A DNA stretch of 64,000 bases from SB11 sp035906255 (GTDB lineage Bacteria > Bacteroidota > Bacteroidia > UBA8524), in the NCBI GenBank assembly GCA_035906255.1, contig JAMIFM010000020.1:1-64000 (forward strand), in the 5' to 3' direction. Of the stretch, positions 17,059-24,052 are shown piece by piece (within the stretch, counting starts at the first letter, position 1; every line of letters starts with the position of its first letter). The notes under the pieces are model-generated. The model was not told where the DNA came from, ran no database searches, and saw only the letters and a list, made by a program, of their open reading frames with translations. Position numbers and translations under genes: made by a program.

Positions 17059-19428
17059 CTACTTATCTAATATTGGCACTATCACAGTAACAACAAAGTT
17101 GCGTCCAGGTTCAGGCAAATTAAGATACCGCCAACGGCTAAGATGATTAAGGTAGCGCACATCGCCAAGGTTTTGTATTTGCGCCGATACTTTTAGCCGT
17201 TGTTTACTTTTATACGCTACGTCAAACCCTACTCCCAAATTCACTAAACTATAGGCAGGAGTGTGCAACTCGTTTCTATCTGTCCGGTTTTGAGCAAAAG
17301 TGTAATTATAGCCTACCCTGATAAATATATTCTTAAAGTTTTTTCCAAGCTTTTCAAACTCCCACTCCACCTCAGGTTTAACCGATGGTGGCGGAGTAAA
17401 GGGTAAGGGTAATTCTTCTTTAATATTGTAAGTATATACCATATCCGCAGTAACAGAAAGGTGCAAGGTTTTAACAGGGTGAAACTCCACCGTAACCTCA
17501 CCGCCGGTATAAATTGCTTCTGTTTGAGAGAAACGATACACTTGGCCGCCTTCAGGCAAAGTAGAAAACTCTGCCGTTGGTCGTAAATAGATGTAATTAC
17601 TGAAATAATTAAAAAACGGAGTAATACTAAATAAAAACTTCTCCTTCTCAACAGAAATCCCCAAATCAGTTTGATAACCGGCTTCAGGCATCAGGCTTGA
17701 ATCGCCCATTTCGTGCCGAAAACTACCGTGGTGTATCCCGTTCACACTTAACTCCTGCGGGGTAGGCATACGGAACGATTTACCAAAATTAAACTTAAAA
17801 CTCAAGTGTTTTCGGGGGTTATAGGCAGCACCTACACTCCCGCTCCAACTGTAAAAATCACGGTGGATGTTGGGGGCACGTTGGGTGTAACCAATAATAG
17901 TATCGGCATTTTGCCAAACGGGTTGCAAGTGACGCTTTATATCAACGTTTCCATAATCAAATCTAAGCCCGCCGTTTAGCACTACTTCTTTATTTACCCG
18001 CCACTTTTCAATAGCAAACCCGCCGATAGAAAATTGGTTAAAGTTAGGTAGTAAAAACTCGTACCCCGCAAAACGGTTTTGCTGGTAACTGCTGTTAACA
18101 CCGTACACCCCGTCAAATATTTTTAAGGTGATAGCATGGTAACGCAAATTGGCGGTAAACGTTTGTAGTTTCAGTCTATGGGCAAGGCTCCCTTGCACTA
18201 TAGGCCCTACCCCATGATTGTGCGGGTTAGAGTTTTCATCGCGTAGGTTGTATTGATAGCCCAAATCGGCTTCTAACCACGAACGCCCCAAACGGATATT
18301 ACTGTTTGAGATTACCTTAAAGTGGTTGATTTGCTGGTTGGGTAAGGCAATGTTACGGCTGTTCCCGTCAGGAGTAAGCTGGTAGGAGCGCGGAATACCC
18401 AATGCCCCGCTAAACACGCCGATTTGTTGGTGATAATTGCTCACGGTAAGATGGCTATAACCCCAGTTTCGGTTAATACCTGCCATTAAAGCTGCATGCC
18501 GTTCAGTACCTGCGGTATTCTTTAACGTATTATTATAAATGGGCAAGCGATAACGATTGTATGTAAAGCTATCGGCAGGTACTTTGTAATCACCATAATC
18601 CAATGCAGTTAGCCTTGCACGATACACAAACCCCTTGTGGTTTCCTTGCGCATACCCCGACACTCCATACGTTTGGTTGATACTTTTATAATTGGTAAGA
18701 ACTCCGGCACTGTGTTTCCCTTCAAGCGGGCTTACAGGATGTTTTAGATGAATAACCCCGCCCACTGCATCCGAACCGTAAATTAATGATGCAGGACCTT
18801 TAAGTATTTCAATCTGGTCAATACTGAATTGGTCAATCTCTAATCCATGATCTGCCCCCCATTGTTGGCCTTCTTGTTTCACCCCGTTATCAGCCACCGC
18901 CACACGGTTAAAGGCCATGCCCCGTATCACAGGCTTTGCAACGCCTACCCCCATATTAATACTGTTAATCCCGGGTAAATTATCCAACGAGTTCATTAGG
19001 GTTGTCCCCATGTTCTTTTGCAGGTAGCCATCATCCACCGTCACCAAATCAACGCTGCTTTCTTTTTTCGATAGTTTAAGCGCATTACTTTCTACCACCA
19101 CCTCGTTTACCTCTAAGCTGCTGGGTGCTAATTTAAAAATGAGCGGTAACGGCAGACCGTCACCTACCTCAATATCTTCTTCAATAGTTTTATAACCTAC
19201 CAAGCGCACGTGCAAATGGTAGCGCCCGCGCTTAACATTTATAATAGTAAAATTTCCGTTGGTGTCCGTACTAACCCCTTGCAAAGTCTCGTGCAGGTAC
19301 ACCGACGCTCCAAAAGCAGGATTGCCGGTTTCATCAACAACCTTACCGTTTATTGAATACGTTTGAGCGGTTGCAGCCCAGCCAATCAGGGCAAAAAGAA
19401 AAGCCAGAATATTTTTTGTTGTTGCCAA
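17059..19428 (-). CDS. TonB-dependent outer-membrane receptor, putative zinc uptake
   Basis: The 789-residue receptor has a signal peptide (cleaved after ATA), a carboxypeptidase-regulatory-like domain (about 23-105), a plug domain (about 115-230, with 'GPASLIYGSDAVGGVIHL') and a 22-strand-type barrel ending in an aromatic-containing strand. Histidine-rich loops stand out: 'NPHNHGVG' and 'GIHHGSFRHEMG'. There is no SusD partner, so it is not a glycan system. The promoter and a copy of the Zur-like operator lie within 50 nt of its start. I infer import of zinc or a zinc complex, as in ZnuD-type receptors; substrate is not proven by sequence. Confidence 0.85.
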   Translation of the reverse strand: MATTKNILAFLFALIGWAATAQTYSINGKVVDETGNPAFGASVYLHETLQGVSTDTNGNFTIINVKRGRYHLHVRLVGYKTIEEDIEVGDGLPLPLIFKLAPSSLEVNEVVVESNALKLSKKESSVDLVTVDDGYLQKNMGTTLMNSLDNLPGINSINMGVGVAKPVIRGMAFNRVAVADNGVKQEGQQWGADHGLEIDQFSIDQIEILKGPASLIYGSDAVGGVIHLKHPVSPLEGKHSAGVLTNYKSINQTYGVSGYAQGNHKGFVYRARLTALDYGDYKVPADSFTYNRYRLPIYNNTLKNTAGTERHAALMAGINRNWGYSHLTVSNYHQQIGVFSGALGIPRSYQLTPDGNSRNIALPNQQINHFKVISNSNIRLGRSWLEADLGYQYNLRDENSNPHNHGVGPIVQGSLAHRLKLQTFTANLRYHAITLKIFDGVYGVNSSYQQNRFAGYEFLLPNFNQFSIGGFAIEKWRVNKEVVLNGGLRFDYGNVDIKRHLQPVWQNADTIIGYTQRAPNIHRDFYSWSGSVGAAYNPRKHLSFKFNFGKSFRMPTPQELSVNGIHHGSFRHEMGDSSLMPEAGYQTDLGISVEKEKFLFSITPFFNYFSNYIYLRPTAEFSTLPEGGQVYRFSQTEAIYTGGEVTVEFHPVKTLHLSVTADMVYTYNIKEELPLPFTPPPSVKPEVEWEFEKLGKNFKNIFIRVGYNYTFAQNRTDRNELHTPAYSLVNLGVGFDVAYKSKQRLKVSAQIQNLGDVRYLNHLSRWRYLNLPEPGRNFVVTVIVPILDK

Positions 19429-19445
19429 TCTGAACTATAAGACGG

Positions 19446-19476
19446 CAAAAATACCTTAAATGCAATATTGTTGCAA
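19446..19476 (-). promoter_or_regulatory. Promoter of the TonB receptor gene
   Basis: On the minus strand TTG (19476-19474), a 20-nt spacer and TATTTTTG (19453-19446). The operator core lies inside the spacer, overlapping -33 by two bases. Confidence 0.68.
19461..19475 (-). promoter_or_regulatory. Putative Zur-type operator E (TonB receptor gene)
   Basis: On the minus strand this reads TGCAACAATATTGCA, one base from the consensus TGCAACAATGTTGCA. It is centred 40 nt upstream of the start, between the two promoter elements. Confidence 0.7.
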
Positions 19477-19508
19477 AAATTATTTCTCACCCAAGACCAA
19501 ATACCCTA

Positions 19509-20057
19509 CTATCCGTTTACACGAATGTATTTAGCCGGTATGGTATCGGCCAGCCAAGTATTATCGTTACCGTGATAAAACTTGATTCCATAGGCGGCGG
19601 CGGAGGCAGCATCCAATTGCAAAACAACAGGAGCTTTGTGCTTGCGCGAACCGACTATTTTAGCAAGTTGAACGGTATCGGAAAGGTGAACGTATTGACG
19701 AGACATAGGTTTTATTCCCTCTTGCAGTATTATTTGCGCTACTTCGGGCGAAGTACCGTGATACAACAAAGCAGGCGGCTGAACAGCCTCATAAGTTATT
19801 TGAGTATCTTGGGTTGAGTGTCCGTATAAAGCCCTTATACGTCCGTCGGCAATCTCAAACCGTTGCTTGCCCGATTGAGCATCCATTTGCTCTAAATCAT
19901 GCGTGGTAATGGTTGCCCATATCGCATCCAAACGACCTAATCAGGCAATTAATTCCTCAACCGTTACCCACCCCTCGGCAGAAAGGGTCAACCCTAGTTT
20001 CTCAGGACTATGGCGCAACGCCATCGACACGGTTTTGCTAAGGTGTTTGTAATTCAT
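19509..20057 (-). pseudogene. kptA: RNA 2'-phosphotransferase (Tpt1/KptA) interrupted by an in-frame TGA
   Basis: KptA removes the 2'-phosphate left at RNA splice junctions by transfer to NAD+. A frame of 183 codons from ATG 20057 to the stop at 19509 aligns with the family throughout: N-terminal 'LRHSPEKLGLTL' and 'EGWVTVEELIA', then 'GKQRFEI', 'RIRALYGHS', 'LLYHGTS' and 'YVHLSDT'. Codon 39 (19943-19941) is TGA, with no frameshift. TGA is a normal stop in this genome (crcB and the 42011 gene use it). The downstream part could only be made by restart at TTG 19931, which would drop the conserved RHxP segment. It is probably a recent nonsense pseudogene or a sequencing error. It follows the SMUG2 gene by 5 nt. 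Confidence 0.8.
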
Positions 20058-20062
20058 AAATT

Positions 20063-20740
20063 CTATTTTATTGAAGCAAATACTTCTAAGTACCGCTCTA
20101 TGTATTCGTTCATTTGTTTGCGCTTGTATTGCACAATAAAACGCGGGTGTGGCAGGGGTATTATTGTTTTGAAAAAACCAAATTCCGCATTCAGTTTTTG
20201 TAAATAGTTATAGTTTTTGCCTTCACCCCAACAAATGGCCACATCTGTACGAAAGCCAAATCCTATCTGTGTTTGCACATTTTTAACAATGGGTTGGCGG
20301 GTAGCTTCTAACAAAGCAGGGGTATCGTAGTAATTAATGTTTTTACCCTTATGGGTAAGTGCCATCGGATACAACGAGTTAATATAAAACTTGCTGTAAA
20401 AAGCTTCCGCACCACCATAGGCTTGTATCATTTGATACACAAACACGCTGCTTATTTCCTGCTTTTTGGCAAAACTGTTAGGGATACCGCAGTCGGTTTC
20501 TAAACGGATTGGGTCGGTAAAAGGGATGCCCGTAACCCCGCCCCCAAACCTGCCGGGGTTAATGCCTAAAATAAACACTCGAGGACGACTATCGTTGTAG
20601 TATTTAGTATAAAAAGCCTCTGTAACCCTCCACGTCTCAGCATCCCCAAAGGGAAGCATCACCTCAATCCCTTCAGGTAAATCAGTGGGACGAAGTTGCC
20701 GATAAAATGAAAGAACTTTGCTGCTTAGGGTATCGGGCAT
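20063..20740 (-). CDS. SMUG2-type uracil-DNA glycosylase family protein (DUF4918)
   Basis: The 225-residue cytoplasmic protein has the uracil-DNA glycosylase fold signatures of the DUF4918/SMUG2 group: motif 1 'FILGINPGRFGGGVTGIPFT' (about 55-74) and motif 2 'PLPHPRFIVQYK' (about 195-206). These hold the catalytic water-activating and DNA-intercalating residues. The family excises uracil or related lesions; activity here is inferred. The interrupted kptA frame starts 5 nt downstream, so the two were probably co-transcribed. Upstream is a repeat-rich intergenic region. Confidence 0.82.
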   Translation of the reverse strand: MPDTLSSKVLSFYRQLRPTDLPEGIEVMLPFGDAETWRVTEAFYTKYYNDSRPRVFILGINPGRFGGGVTGIPFTDPIRLETDCGIPNSFAKKQEISSVFVYQMIQAYGGAEAFYSKFYINSLYPMALTHKGKNINYYDTPALLEATRQPIVKNVQTQIGFGFRTDVAICWGEGKNYNYLQKLNAEFGFFKTIIPLPHPRFIVQYKRKQMNEYIERYLEVFASIK

Positions 20741-20815
20741 TGTTACAAAATGAAAACAGGTTGAAATGAAGTTAATTGTTTTGCATCTCTATCTCGACCA
20801 CCCCTTGCCCCTCCT

Positions 20816-20943
20816 AACAACAGGAGGGGAACCACCGCACAACCTCAAGTGCCAAATATACAGCGACAATTTTTAAAACTTGTAGTCTATCAATGGCCTT
20901 GCGGGAGGCTTCCCTCCTTACTAAGGAGGGACTGAGGGAGGTT
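20816..20943 (+). repeat. Direct repeat, copy 1 (128 bp)
   Basis: It runs from AACAACAGG to GAGGGAGGTT and is nearly identical to copy 2, 167 bp further on. An internal 19-bp hairpin (CCCTCCTTA, C, TAAGGAGGG; 20912-20930) is the most stable part. Confidence 0.88.
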
Positions 20944-20982
20944 CAAATAAACACCGATAAAACATTGTACGCCCTTACCCAC

Positions 20983-21112
20983 AACAACAGGAAAGGAACC
21001 ACCACACAAGCTCAAGTGCCAAATATGCAGCGACAATTTTTAAAACTTATTAGTCTATCAATGGCCTTGCGGGAGGCTTCCCTCCTTGCGTAAGGAGGGA
21101 CTGAGGGAGGTT
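20983..21112 (+). repeat. Direct repeat, copy 2 (130 bp)
   Basis: It differs from copy 1 by a handful of substitutions and two single-base insertions. The hairpin is preserved (CCCTCCTT/AAGGAGGG, 21080-21099) although its loop has changed from ACT to GCGT, so the stem appears to be maintained. Confidence 0.88.
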
Positions 21113-21157
21113 TGTGAATACTCTCGGGAATAAATCCCGATGCTATGGATAAAAAAT

Positions 21158-21538
21158 CTACTTCACCGCTATTACGCTGATTTCAACGTTGGCATCTTTG
21201 GGCAACCGACTCACCTGTACGGTTTCGCGGGCAGGAAAATCCTTTTCAAAATACGTAGCGTAGGCTTGGTTAATGCGGGCAAACTGTCCCATATCAGTAA
21301 TAAATATACTGGTTTTAACAACGTTGCTGTAATCCATCCCTGCGGCCTTTAACACAGCACTCACGTTTTTCATCACTTGGTGGGTTTCGGCCTCAATACT
21401 GTCTTGCTCCATATCGCCTGTAGCAACATCAATGGCAATTTGGCCGCTGCAATACAGGGTATTGTTTACCAAAACAGCTTGGTTATAAGGGCCTATGGGT
21501 TGGGGTGCATCGGGAGTAATTATTATTTTCTTTTCCAT
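21158..21538 (-). CDS. RidA/YjgF-family deaminase
   Basis: RidA proteins hydrolyse reactive enamine/imine intermediates made by PLP enzymes. From Met at 21538 the protein has 126 residues, the usual size, with 'PIGPYNQAVLVNNTLYCSGQ' near the start, 'NVSAVLKAAGMDYSNVVKT' and the family's C-terminal 'VQVSRLPKDANVEISVIAVK' including the substrate-binding Arg. The frame stays open to 21640 and there would add a lipoprotein-like leader (LLHLFSC), but that overlaps the divergent gene by 61 nt. I choose 21538 and describe the alternative under findings. Confidence 0.88.
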   Translation of the reverse strand: MEKKIIITPDAPQPIGPYNQAVLVNNTLYCSGQIAIDVATGDMEQDSIEAETHQVMKNVSAVLKAAGMDYSNVVKTSIFITDMGQFARINQAYATYFEKDFPARETVQVSRLPKDANVEISVIAVK

Positions 21539-21579
21539 CGTATGGGTATTAGTTTTGTGTCCGTTTGAATTATTAGTAC

Positions 21580-22239
21580 ATGAAAATAGGTGTAACAGGA
21601 CCGCAAAATAGGATAGACGAGTTAAAACTGAAAATTTCATCAGCGGCAGAGTTGGTTGAAATCAAAGATACCGATTTATGGCAATTGCCCAATTTGGGCT
21701 TAACTGCTTTTATTGATGCAGGTTTTGATGATACCCCCGAACACCTGCACCACTATTTGCACCTTGAGTTTCCAATATTGGTGAGTGCTGCCAAAACACA
21801 GCTTGCCCGTGAATTGGTGGGGCATTCGTGCACTTCGCCCATTTTTGGGTTTAATGCGCTGCCAACGTTTATTAACCGTACGTTGTTAGAGGCTACCTGC
21901 TATAATGAGGAACACAAACCCGTACTTGAACAACTGGCTACACAACTGGGTTGGCAATGCACTTGGGTGGATGACCGCGTAGGGATGGTAACCCCCCGAA
22001 TAATTTTTATGATTATTAACGAGGCTTACTACACCGTACAAGAAGGCACTGCCGGCAAAGCGGATATTGATACGGGCATGAAACTGGGCACTAACTACCC
22101 TTACGGCCCTTTTGAATGGGCCGGCTTGGTAGGCATAAAAGATGTGTATGAACTGCTAAATGCGGTGCATGAAGATACCCGCGACGAACGCTATAAAATT
22201 TGCCCGTTGCTAAAAACTGAATATTACAAAGCACAGTAA
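21580..22239 (+). CDS. 3-Hydroxyacyl-CoA dehydrogenase family protein with reduced N-terminal domain
   Basis: The C-terminal half (about residues 125-215) matches the helical 3HCDH C-terminal domain: 'RIIFMIINEAYYTVQEGTA', 'DIDTGMKLGTNYPYGPFEWA' and 'LNAVHEDTRDERYKICPLL'. The N-terminal half (about 120 residues) begins MKIGVTGPQN but lacks a GxGxxG dinucleotide loop and is much shorter than a full Rossmann domain. It may therefore have lost NAD binding or belong to a non-canonical subgroup. A complete homologue is encoded at 27056-27901. The next gene starts 1 nt after its stop. Confidence 0.78.
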   Translation: MKIGVTGPQNRIDELKLKISSAAELVEIKDTDLWQLPNLGLTAFIDAGFDDTPEHLHHYLHLEFPILVSAAKTQLARELVGHSCTSPIFGFNALPTFINRTLLEATCYNEEHKPVLEQLATQLGWQCTWVDDRVGMVTPRIIFMIINEAYYTVQEGTAGKADIDTGMKLGTNYPYGPFEWAGLVGIKDVYELLNAVHEDTRDERYKICPLLKTEYYKAQ

Positions 22240-22240
22240 A

Positions 22241-22798
22241 ATGCAGATTGAAAAACCGTACAAAAACAGGGCTATTATTGAAGAAACAATGAGTGGTGTA
22301 ATTATTACCATTCCGGCAAAACGCAATTATTTTATCATGGCTTTTATGATAATTTGGCTCACAGGCTGGCTATTTGGAGGAGGAACTGCAATTAGCGCAC
22401 TTTTCACCAGCTCTGAAGGCGGGTTTCAAGGCTTTCTAACAATTTGGTTGTTTGCGTGGGTATTTGCACTGCTTGCGGTTTTATCAACTTTACTATGGTA
22501 CATAATGGGCAAAGAACTAATAACCATTGATAGGGGTATATTAACCATAAAAAAGGCGGGAGCCATTTTTACCCGAACAAAATCATATACAATTGCAGAC
22601 ACTGCCAATTTTAGAATAGTAGCAACAAATACGGATGGCATTTGGGGGCGAAGAAATGCTATTGCCTATAATGCACCCGGAACTATTGTTTTTGATTACG
22701 GCATGAAATCTAAAAACTTTGGAATGGGCATTGACGAACCTGAAGCGATATACCTTGTAAATTTTCTGAAAGAAAAGGAGCTAATCCCTAATAAATAG
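22241..22798 (+). CDS. Membrane protein with two transmembrane helices, unknown function
   Basis: The 185-residue protein has two hydrophobic helices (about residues 29-50 and 67-89) after a basic N-terminal segment that reads 'GVIITIPAKRNYFIM'. The C-terminal half is beta-rich ('LITIDRGILTIKKAGAIFTR') and resembles the small PH-like domains that follow paired helices in many bacterial membrane proteins, but the match is weak. It starts 1 nt after the dehydrogenase-like gene and is followed by a good terminator, so it closes a two-gene operon. Confidence 0.65.
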   Translation: MQIEKPYKNRAIIEETMSGVIITIPAKRNYFIMAFMIIWLTGWLFGGGTAISALFTSSEGGFQGFLTIWLFAWVFALLAVLSTLLWYIMGKELITIDRGILTIKKAGAIFTRTKSYTIADTANFRIVATNTDGIWGRRNAIAYNAPGTIVFDYGMKSKNFGMGIDEPEAIYLVNFLKEKELIPNK

Positions 22799-22828
22799 AA
22801 CATCTTACTTGATAAGCAAACGATAAAA

Positions 22829-22868
22829 AAAATCCCCTGTTACATAGCGTAGCAGGGGATTTTAATTT
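22829..22868. terminator. Hairpin terminator between convergent genes
   Basis: AAAATCCCCTG (22829-22839) pairs with CAGGGGATTTT (22853-22863); A- and T-runs flank it, so it can serve both the membrane-protein gene and the convergent gpmA. Confidence 0.85.
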
Positions 22869-22880
22869 TTATAGCAGCAA

Positions 22881-23486
22881 TTACATGGCTTGCGCCTTAA
22901 CTACTTTTGCGTTCTCGTCTAACTGGTAAATAATGGGGCGGGCAGTGCCCAACTCTTTTTGCAAAATTTGCTCGGGAGTAAGGTTTTCAAGGTACATAAT
23001 CAACGCACGCAAACTATTTCCGTGAGCCGATATGATAATGTTCTTACCTTGTTTCAATAACGGCTCAATAGTCGCTTGGTAGTAAGGCAGTACGCGCTCG
23101 GCAGTATCCTTCAAACTTTCACCGTTAGGAGGAGCAATATCAAAACTACGTCTCCAAATATGCACTTGCTCATCACCGTATTTTTTAGCGGTTTCGGCTT
23201 TATCAAGTCCTTGCAAATCGCCATACATACGCTCGTTCAAGGCTTCATGCTTAGTTACGGGTATATCGGTTTGTCCGGTTACTTCTAAAATAGTAGCTAA
23301 GGTGTTTTGGGCACGTTTCAAACCCGATGTATAAGCCTCGTCAAATTTGTGGCCTTTCAACATTTCGCCTGCATTGCGGGCTTCTTCCTGTCCTTTAGGA
23401 GTAAGTTCAACATCTACCCATCCTGTAAAACGGTTTTCGAGGTTCCACTGCGATTGGCCGTGGCGTATGATAACAAGTTCTGACAT
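22881..23486 (-). CDS. gpmA: 2,3-Bisphosphoglycerate-dependent phosphoglycerate mutase
   Basis: This enzyme interconverts 3- and 2-phosphoglycerate in glycolysis. The 201-residue protein carries the phosphohistidine motif 'IIRHGQSQWNLENRFTGW' with catalytic H9, the second-histidine segment 'ISAHGNSLRALIMYL' and 'ALNERMYGDLQGL'. It is shorter than the enterobacterial enzyme (about 250 residues) but the usual size for short dPGM forms in Bacteroidota. The gene stands alone, with a shared terminator downstream. Confidence 0.93.
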   Translation of the reverse strand: MSELVIIRHGQSQWNLENRFTGWVDVELTPKGQEEARNAGEMLKGHKFDEAYTSGLKRAQNTLATILEVTGQTDIPVTKHEALNERMYGDLQGLDKAETAKKYGDEQVHIWRRSFDIAPPNGESLKDTAERVLPYYQATIEPLLKQGKNIIISAHGNSLRALIMYLENLTPEQILQKELGTARPIIYQLDENAKVVKAQAM

Positions 23487-23563
23487 AGTAAATTCTATTG
23501 GCCTGCAAATATAAGATTTGATAGTACAATGTGTTAACGGGTAATCTTTGTTACCTCAACAAC

Positions 23564-24052
23564 TCATTTCACTGCTTTGCAAACAGTGCGCAGTTTACCC
23601 CCTTTAATCAAAGAGTTTAACTGCTTTTCAGGCTCGGTAAGTGCTTTTTTGCTCCCGCAATTGCACAGTTCAGCTAAAGGCTCTTTATCTATTATTTTAT
23701 CGTAAAGTTCTTTCAACGTGGGTACTTCGGCCAATTTGCTATACTCTTCGTACGTATAACTCAAAAAAGCTACGTTAGCACCTATTCCCTTATTATCCAG
23801 CAGATAGCCATCATCAAGAGTTGTAGGGGTTAAAAAAGCCTCCCCCACCCTTAGGTCGGCAGGATGAGGATAGGCTATAATTTCTGTTTTATCGTCTGAT
23901 AAAAGCACAGGCACACGATTGGCATAATCGCCTTTTGTTTTATACACCAACGCTTGTGGAGCAGGTGTTTCAAAATCAGGTGTAAAAGCAATATTACTTT
24001 TGCCCATGCACGCTGCAAATGCCACCGTTAATATGCCCAGCTTTTTTATCAT
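23564..24052 (-). CDS. Putative lipoprotein following the C10 peptidase gene
   Basis: The 162-residue protein has a short leader with a possible lipobox (FAAC, C15). The mature part contains 'LLSDDKTEIIAYPHPADLRV', 'DDGYLLDNKGIGANVAFLSY' and a cysteine pair 'LCNCGSK', and looks like a conserved Bacteroidota lipoprotein family without assigned role. Its ATG overlaps the TAA of the large peptidase by one base (TAATG), so the two are likely translationally coupled. Peptidase inhibitors are encoded next to some C10 enzymes, but no sequence evidence identifies this one as an inhibitor. Confidence 0.7.
   Translation of the reverse strand: MIKKLGILTVAFAACMGKSNIAFTPDFETPAPQALVYKTKGDYANRVPVLLSDDKTEIIAYPHPADLRVGEAFLTPTTLDDGYLLDNKGIGANVAFLSYTYEEYSKLAEVPTLKELYDKIIDKEPLAELCNCGSKKALTEPEKQLNSLIKGGKLRTVCKAVK

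Larger units (their letters stand above)
20741..21157. other. Repeat-filled intergenic region between SMUG2 and RidA genes
   Basis: This 417-bp gap contains no credible gene; short frames in it are built from the repeats. It holds a hairpin CCCCTCCT...AGGAGGGG (20808-20829) and two copies of a direct repeat listed below. Confidence 0.7.

Noticed and set aside
19941..19943. TGA in kptA read as selenocysteine or tryptophan
   Set aside because: No hairpin follows that resembles a SECIS element, no Sec genes are present, and TGA ends other genes here (for example crcB and the gene at 42011).
20816..21112. Direct repeats as a CRISPR array or insertion-sequence ends
   Set aside because: Only two copies of about 130 bp occur, there are no regular spacers, no cas genes, and no transposase or target-site duplication is visible.
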